NCBI GenBank assembly: GCA_963971285.1
Contig: OZ020256.1
Span: 6,140,501 to 6,204,500 of the forward strand
DNA: 64,000 nucleotides
Source of the DNA: Astropecten irregularis
Taxonomy: Eukaryota > Echinodermata > Asteroidea > Paxillosida > Astropectinidae
Direction of reading: 5' to 3'
A program made the position numbers and the translations under genes. Under the pieces are notes generated by a model, which was given only the letters and a program-made list of their open reading frames with translations, searched no databases and had not been told where the DNA came from. This document shows positions 47,201 to 56,200 of the stretch, piece after piece (the stretch's first letter is position 1; every line of letters starts with the position of its first letter).

Positions 47201-50200
47201 GCTCTATGAAGTTGGCCCCAGGAGTTGTGCAGTACACACGGAAGCTGTGTTCGGTTCCAACATAAAAGCTATGTTGAATTCCAACATGAGAGCGATGTTG
47301 GATTCCAACATGTATGTTCAGTAATTTACAGGCCTACTAATTTCTTTCTCTTTAGTTTCTACACATCTTTGCATTTTACTTGTGACATCATCGTAAATTT
47401 GATTGACTTTCTGTCCTGGAAATAATGCGTTTTAATTCCTTCCTCCATGATCATGTAAGCCACGCTCTGAAGTCTTATCTTAATTGGTTCCTGGTCGTTC
47501 TTTAATTGGATCAACGACCTCTTTTCATTCTATCAATGTGGTGTTTTGTTTCAATAAATATGCTGCATTAAAAGCTGCGACCATTCCCCAGCGTGCCTCA
47601 GTACTGTGTGCATGTGGAATATGACATGGCTATAGACCTGAAACTAGAGTCACAAGAAAAATATACACAAGCCACGGAGGACAGGCAGAGTGAGTCACGG
47701 AAGTAGAACGAACTTCGTCATTTCAGTCGAGGTCCGTTGCTGTGGCAGGACGTGCTTGTGATGTTTGTGTGCATTCTGCGTGAAGACATTGCGCTGATGA
47801 AACGTTCAATACTGTAACTTGTAAGCGCATGTCTATGCACATGTACTGTCAACTCGTGTAGTCCTACTAGATACATTATACACGCAACTATAATACTTTG
47901 TACCTTGCGAAGTTTGTAAACAACGCCAGCTCTTGATTTTTGTCAACATGTATAGGAACGTTTTTTTCACCGTGTTGGAGCTTAAGCTGTGTGTGTTTGA
48001 TAATGATACTTTCCTTCGTGAAGCAGAGGAATATAGCTTCGTGTGACTGCATAATGTGGACTCCATCTGAACACATGGAAGCTGCACAAAGGATCGCAGT
48101 AATGGAATCATAACTCATCAACTGTGTTACATTCATCGTATTGGATGGAGCTCGGTGATAAGAACTTCTCTGAGTGGTTCAGGTGCAGGCAAATACTGTG
48201 ATAGTTGTATGTACACGGATTATGCACTTGGATAATGATTTGTACCGCGCCTCCATACAAAGCTTGCAACAAGTCAATGCAAAGGTCACTCCTGTATATT
48301 ATTATACTGCTACTGACTCTTCAAAGCACGAGGGGTTGTGATTTTCAGATGCATATCAAATCATGTACGTAACACTATCAATCAACAGGTACGTTGACAA
48401 TCCGATTATGAGTTGGTGCCACCTTGCATATAGGCCTATGTATACATAAAAATGGATAAAGTTGTGAGATTTCAGCTTCGCGGTTTGGTGTGCCTGAATC
48501 CAGTGAGTTTGCTCATTACGTAACATCGACAGGAGGGCAAACGTCGACAGACTGTTTTATTTCTCCATGATCACTCCAGTCAGCATTATACGATACTGTG
48601 TACCAGGTATTGCTCAGTGATCAGATCACCGAGGAGGAAATGTGGACATTACGAACCGTCGCAGATATGAAGAGGAAATCGCAGTTTATTACAAAACTAC
48701 TACGAACTTACGAGTTACATTGATCATCTTTTGAATTTCAAACCAGGGCCGATTGTATAGCCTGTTTAAGAGAGGGCTGACAGAGAGCAAATATGACGAT
48801 TCCCGAAGGCAGCCCATGGATAAGGCTCGGTCTCGGTAACCTGTTGGACGAAATGGCCGCCGTCCATCGGATGATCGCGGCCCTGTCCACCAAATCACTG
48901 CGGCGCTCCCTGGTCGGGTTTATCGCCACCACCGCCGTGGCCGTGGTGTTTTTCCTGGGCGTCATGCAGGGTCTGAACACCTCGCGGAGCATGCGGTACG
49001 TGCCGGTGGAATCTTCCCTCGATACGCCGCCGCCAGCCTACGGACCCGTCTTTCGCCGGGGGAGGCCGGTGCTGGCTTCTAAGGGGACACGTTACCTCTA
49101 CAGTAAGAGGCGATCGAAACTCGAGCCCACTCTTCTTCAAGGATCTTCCGTAAATGAACATACGAGGAGGCCCAGTCAGTGGTCCAGTACAGACAATCCT
49201 TCATTTTTAAGACAAGAGGAGATCCGGGCGAAGGTTGCATCTGGTAACAATCACACACCCAATGTACAGGTAAATGGGAACAGCATTTTACTTCTGTTTT
49301 GTGGAAATATTTAACATCAGCCTTTACATCATGATTGCAAAATGTACCTTACTATCTTGTTCTATGATGTAATGAGTTAATGACCGTGTTTTTATTGATT
49401 GATTGAATTGTTTATCATGTATGACCTCTCATCTTCAAGGTTGTGCCAAAGGAAAATAGATTTTATTTATTGAGTAGGCCTACAGTACACTGCCTGTTAA
49501 GAGCTCTCTAAATGCAAAAGAGTGAAATATACCACTCGTTCAAAATCGAGTTGTCCTTAAAATGGCTCTTGAAAAAGCGTGGTGGGTATTTTCACTCTCA
49601 AGTTGGAGTAGTTTTCACTCTGGGCCAGAGTGAAAAATCACTTAAAACGCCGGATGGCAAACTTCACTCTAAAAGAGTGGAAGACAGCTCGAAAAAGAGT
49701 TGTCCTTCATGGCTCTTCAAAGAGTGGCTTTTACTCTTTTGAATTTGGGGGGAGAGAGAGAGAGCGAATATTAATAACTTCGTTCTTTCTGTTCCCTCCA
49801 AACCATGGTGGGCAGGAAGACCCTCGTTTCAATCCCCAATTATTCAAGTTCAACCATGGAGGAATTTCCTTCCTCCATGGTTCAGCCATGAACTTCAAGG
49901 CAGAGATGGTTCAACCATGAATCTTAAAATTCCCCTTGCTCTACCATGCTTCAACCATGATGGAGGACCCACACTATACCATAGTTCAACCAGGGTTCAG
50001 CGCTTGCATTTCTAATCACGTCAACCACACTTCGTACTGGGAGGGATGGCAATGTTGATTCAATGCTGTAGTCTTTGTTGACATAATTTCAGAGCGAGAT
50101 ATCCACGGACCCTCTTGTCCAATATCGACCCAAACCAAGCACCCCTCCCCCCTTGCCCTGCCGGATGAGCCAGTAATTGCTGGAGACGGCCCGGAAGTGT

Positions 50201-53200
50201 CCTGTGTTGGGGGCATGCTCAGAGATCCGTGCACTTGAACAGTCACAACAAGACGATTGACCCGAGACGATATAAAACCCACGCATGCTTCTAACTATAT
50301 ACACAATTCGAATGGATAAACATGTTCGCAAGCTTGACCGCTGACCATTTCGTTAAAACGTCCTCCCCGTTATCAGTTATAGCACAAAGTGTATTGATTA
50401 AATATTAGGCCCATATTATAATTGTGTTGACCTGATATTTGGCAAACTGGCTAGGTTGAGTGGTCACTTGATGGCGTCATTCTCAAAAATGTCCATTTGA
50501 ATTTGAGACTATGCAGGAAGGTGTCAGTAGTCACCGATGACCAATACTCACCAGGGATTCCTGTTTGAGTTGAATCGACCTCAGCATCAGGTCAGAGCAG
50601 TTGATGTATTGAACGAAGAGGAAGAAATAATGGGGGAGACCGTAAACAAACGGTTGAACGTATATTACGTATAAAAATAACCATAACAAACTTGTTTAAG
50701 CCATCATTTTGATAGTTACACTGAGGATTTACACATCCGTTGTTCTTTCCTCCGTGATTATACCCTCAATCTTTCATTTCATGATTTCTGATGAAAACGA
50801 ATTGTTGCTTTCCATCACTCAGCTCTCTTTCTTATAGCCATTTAGGGTTTGGAATTGGTATTGGTCTTGACTCTAGAATCTTTTCTTGTAAACTGTAATT
50901 GAATCCACCTCGATTAAACCTGTAATTTAGATAGTTTAGAGCTGGTAAGACATCTTTACTAGCAGGACAATTGTCCGTGGATCGAATCCTGCCCACGAGT
51001 AGTTCTTGTAGTTGTAGGTGGGCCGTTGCCGTTCTGCAGTTACTGTATGCATGGGCAGTGCTGTTAATATAAACACACTGCGAAAGGCAGACCTCGTTCG
51101 TTTCTCTGAAATAATGAGGTTTCTGAAATCATCAACTTTAAGTTTAAAGAGAATAGTGGTGTCTATTTTGGGCGAAATGCGCTGTAATTGCTGCTTTCCG
51201 TCTGGACTATAATTACGCACTTTGAAATTTGGGCACTCACTTTTGACTTCTTAATCTTAGGTCAGTCATATAATGAGCTTAATAGTAATACTTCGTAGTG
51301 AATCACCTGACGAAGGCCACTCTCTACACATCAGATCAGACCTCGGCTTCAGAACTAGGAACTGACCAGTGTCAGCTGATATTTATTAGGCCTAATAATC
51401 GTCCATGATGGCTCAGTACAACCACAACTGCATAAACTTTTCATGGTTTCCAGTTCCAATTCCACGCGATGGAATTTGAGCGATTCAAAATAGTGCACCT
51501 CCAAGAGTTTTCAACGCGTTGGCCAATCACATTGCACGGAATCTGCCGACTTTCTGCCAAATATGTGCATTTTGTCAACACATTTCGTGAATTGTGATTG
51601 GCCAACGTGTTGCAAACTCTTGTTGGCGCGTCTATTTGGAATCAACCAAATTATTAGTCTGGTTCCCAGACCCAAGAAGCTCCCGACTATTGTCTGTCAA
51701 TTGTCAAATTCTAAGGGCCTTTTTTAATACGAAACTAGGCTTGAGGCTATAGGCTTCGGACTTACTTCACTACCGCCATTTGAAGCCCACAAAATGAAAC
51801 GAAGGGATTGGACCACATGATGATGAAGCTGGGGAAAGGCTCCAGCTTCGCCATGTATCTCAAGCCCTTCATTTCATTTAGGACACAAAATGGCAGTAGA
51901 AAAAACAAATGCCAAGCCTAGCCTCAAGCCCCATTTCGTAAAGGCCCTATGATTTTTAATAAGAGTCGTCAGGGAATCTTTGGGCTGGGAACCAGACTAC
52001 CAAATTATCGAGATCTTTTACTTTTTACAAGTTGTAGACATTGATTGGAAGTATTTTTGGAACAGTACATTGTAGGATTTTAAATGTGAATGAACGAGAA
52101 CCTGTACCAGTGCCTGAACGCGAAACTAAAGCCTTATAGAGTTAACTTCAGCCTGGCCCATTGTGTTTGTATTCGGCTTAACTCTACCATAGCTAGCCTG
52201 CAGGGGTCTTTTGTTTTTACGGAGGCCATTCTAGTTTGTTTGTTTTTTAATTAAGATAAGAGGCTATCACCTTGTGAGGGATTATTCTGTTTGTTGGTAA
52301 ATGCTTGACAAGTTGTCAATTAATCCTTATATTCATTAACTCATTTTCGTCATCACATCAGTCACCTGATTGTTAGAGCCTAGAGGCCAGAGAGCAGTAC
52401 CTGCCAACTCTGCCTGATCTAACATGATGTGTGTATACTGTAGTTGCATATATACGATGTGCATAAAACAACACATAGTGGAAAAGTTTAAGCTCAGTCG
52501 CCCCATCTGTCGCCACAATATGATAAATAACTGACTCATCCCCAACATACATTTTAAAGAAAAGTTATATCTCTCTGAGACGGAAAGTACTTGTTTTACT
52601 CATTCCATAATATTATAAGAAAAGTATTTCATACAAAACAGCAGGGGTCTACCATTTCTGTGCTAAGTCTTTTAACATTCCTTTTATCAGAAAAATGTTA
52701 ACCTATCATGTGTTAGCCTTATACCCCTTTATAACCGGATAGATAATCACAACTATATACTCCAAATCCAATACTCCATTGGGGCCATTGTATAAGTAAA
52801 TATTTAACAGTATTGCTTTCCTTGACGTAAATAAATAAGCTACATTCCGCAGTCTGACATCATTATTGTCACCTACACCAAGTATGCTATACCTTTTTAC
52901 AGCTCCATGGTTATACGAGCCTTATATTTCAAATAGGCCTTCTGGGAAAGAAGATATGAGAGCATTGATACGTGTTGTCTTTTTCGTGTGAAATTTAAAG
53001 GGGGTAAAGAATTGACAATTATCGTTGCTAATATTTAGTTCTACGTGTAGGCCTACATGTATACTAGTGTGACTCATGTGGACAACTTTTTATGTCAGAA
53101 GGAGGAATATTCAACTCGTTCCACAAAGGCATAAACGGTTCCTGGTTTTCTGGCTAAAACCTGTCACTTCTGGAATCTGCCCAACCCTCTTGCAACCCCC

Positions 53201-56200
53201 TCCCCCAGGGGATACCGGTCTGGCAGGTCTTCAAGGACATGGAAGCTAATAACTAGAAGTCTAGAACCATGGAACTCCATGCTAGAACCATGGAGGAAGA
53301 AATAGAACCAACATCTACCCTTGTAAGTGCTTATTTACTCCTGGGTGGGGTATGAGGAGAAGCCAAAATCCGTGTCGCCATTTTCTTTTTAGTGTGGTAA
53401 CAATTTTGAAGGACGCGTCAGATTAGTGTCTAGGCACCGTGTGATCGTGGAGGTAGTTCCTTCAACTTGGCTCAGATCCAAAAATGTGCCTTGTTACTGG
53501 TGGATTCATCATGGTTTCTGGCTAAAATGAATCGGCCGTTTTTAAAGTTAAGGGAAATTGTCGTGGAATCGGTTTCTGTAAACATGATAGACCGTGTGAA
53601 CTGTATTTATCGAGGTTGGCCAAATATTTGGCATTTGGTGGCCTTCCTCCAAAGATGTGGTCCGATCCTGTTCTCCGTGTGTACAGTGTAGTTTATCCAG
53701 TCATCTCCAGTTGTTGATACAGTGGCCAAATGAAATCCGCCTGCCAGCCCATTTTACTCAACAGGCAGACGTCTGGGTCCAGAGGCTGTTGCCCCCACCG
53801 TCGCAGACCTTGATGGCCATTGGACAAGGATAACAAAGAATACCCGATCACATCGTCAATCACAAGACAACTTCTTCTCATACAAGAACATTTGCAAAGG
53901 AACAAAATATTATGATGTCAATGAAACGCCACAAATCGCACTTAAAGCCACAGTACAGGATCGGTAACATACCTAAACAGAAATGTTAGCAGATTTACGT
54001 ATAACTTTCAGGGTATGGAGATGGTGCTGGCAGAAACATACCGTTAAAATATTTCCACCTGAAATGGTGTATTTATCCAGAAATTAGTAAAACAAAGACC
54101 GAAAACAGTTTTGATCTCGGGGTAAGATCAAAACCATTCTTGATGTTTTATATAAGAAAAAATCGAGTCTGGTTTTCGCCATTTTCTCGTGACTCAGATG
54201 TCCGATTGAGCTCAAAATTCCACAGGCTCAATATTTCATGTAGGCCTATATGCTGGTTCAAAGTCAGACAAAATGTGGGTACTGTTCTGTGACCTTTGCC
54301 AATCATATATTATACCTTTAACAGAGTTCTACAGCAAAACAGTGAAATGCTTTCAAGTTACCTCCACCCATGGTCAACTGAAGAATAGAAGAATAATGAT
54401 ACTCTTTTCCGTTATCAACACTTTTCGAGAGTATAACAAAGTTGGAGAATGAGATGCCTGTTGTTGTATACTGGTTAAGAATGCGAAAGAAATTGGTGCT
54501 ATTTCTCACTTGTATTCATTTTCAATTCATGGGACAGTTTATACTTTCGAAAGTATCAATTACAGTATTTTTCTAATGAAGCTATATACTGCTTGGTTGT
54601 ACTATGTAAAGTTCGCTACACAGTCATATGCTTTTAAGACGAACTCTCCATCTTTATAGGACATTTGGTGTTTATTTAGTAAGACTAGACGTATATTTCC
54701 TTTCATTAATTCCCGGTCATTGCTCCACGGTCAGACTGTCGCTATAGCTCTGGCGAGAGCAGTCGATATCATTCGTGCATTCGATCACATGGCAACCTTA
54801 TGTAAGCCTACTGTACGTGTAGTATGTTCAATGTCGAGTCTGCAAAATAGTCTGGTTCTGCTGCTTTCCCGCCCTGGAGATTGTCAAATTTAATAGGCGA
54901 GCATTCGTGAAATGAAACGGTTATGTCTGCTCCTTGATATACTGGTACACGTTGCGAAGCTCAAAATGTACAACGCTGTATAGTGATGTACACAAACAGT
55001 GTACTAGTGTAGGGACGCCGGCTTTAAAGGTAATATCATACTTTGGTTTTTATCAAAGAAATACAGATTCATGGGCAAAAATATCAAGACAGATACAGTA
55101 TCAGTCATCTGTGAAAATTTCAGTCCCATACGGTGCCCACGTTTTGAGAAAACAGTGAAAAACAGCCACAGTATTTCTTAAGTCTTTTCTCTTTTATTTT
55201 TGATCTTTTAAAAGATCAAAAAGATTTTCGGTCGTTGTTTTACGCTTTTCTGGATAAATACACCATTTCAGGCGGAAATGTTTTTAACGGTATGTTTCTA
55301 CCAGCACCATCTTCATACCCTGTAAGTTATACGTAAATCTGTGAACATTTCTGTTTTTGGTTTCTTACCAAAGTATGAATACAACCTTTCAAGCTCAATT
55401 CCCAGTGGCATGCCTAGTCTAGTCAAAACAAGAGGCCAAACACCTCCAACTGAGAACATTGTTTCTGTCTCATCTTTCCACCTCTGTCATCCGATGGTTC
55501 AGCAAATTCAACAATCATTTGTTGTAGAGATAGAAAAGTTCCAGCAAACGTAGGCCTATCCATAACATTTAAATTGATTCAATGGGCATATACCATCCAA
55601 GAGGATAATAACAAGCCGAGTACGACAGCGTGTCCATCATACACGCTTTACTCATGAAGAGAATTATCTTTTGAAAAGAGACAATGTAAACAGATTTGTT
55701 TGGGGGAAGCTACGCCTGTAAGAAAGGTTATGGACAATTAATTTGTCTTCATTGAAAATCAGTCGCACGAAGCGATGGGAAACGGCATCTGGAGGACAAT
55801 ATTTGTTGAGTTTTGAGTTCAATGAGCTATGAGGTCCACTGGTTTCAGGCTGATGATCGGGTCATTGCAAGGCTGGCTATAATTTCCGTCCATTGTAAGT
55901 GGATTTCGGGAAAATAAAAATGCAGGACCTAGTTCGAACGGAAGGGCGAAATGGCGGAGCTGACTGAACTTACTTGGTGCTGTTTGTTTTGTTTCATCTC
56001 CTGAGTTTAGCCTTGACCTGCCCAAGAATGGACTGGTCTAGTATCCATTGCTGAAGAGTGTTGTCCTTTTCACTTCAGGTAATGGCGGTTGGTGATATAA
56101 ACACTTGAGGCTCTTTGAAGTGGGCCCATTTATCACTAGGGTCATGCCCAATGACGAAATGGATAAATGAAGTAAAACCATGGATGGAGTTAAAGGGTTA

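Noticed and set aside
48784-48792. Exon B as an internal exon joined after exon A
   Set aside because: CTGACAG before 48784 is in frame, but the preceding bases are purine-rich with no pyrimidine tract, and the product would have two signal anchors.
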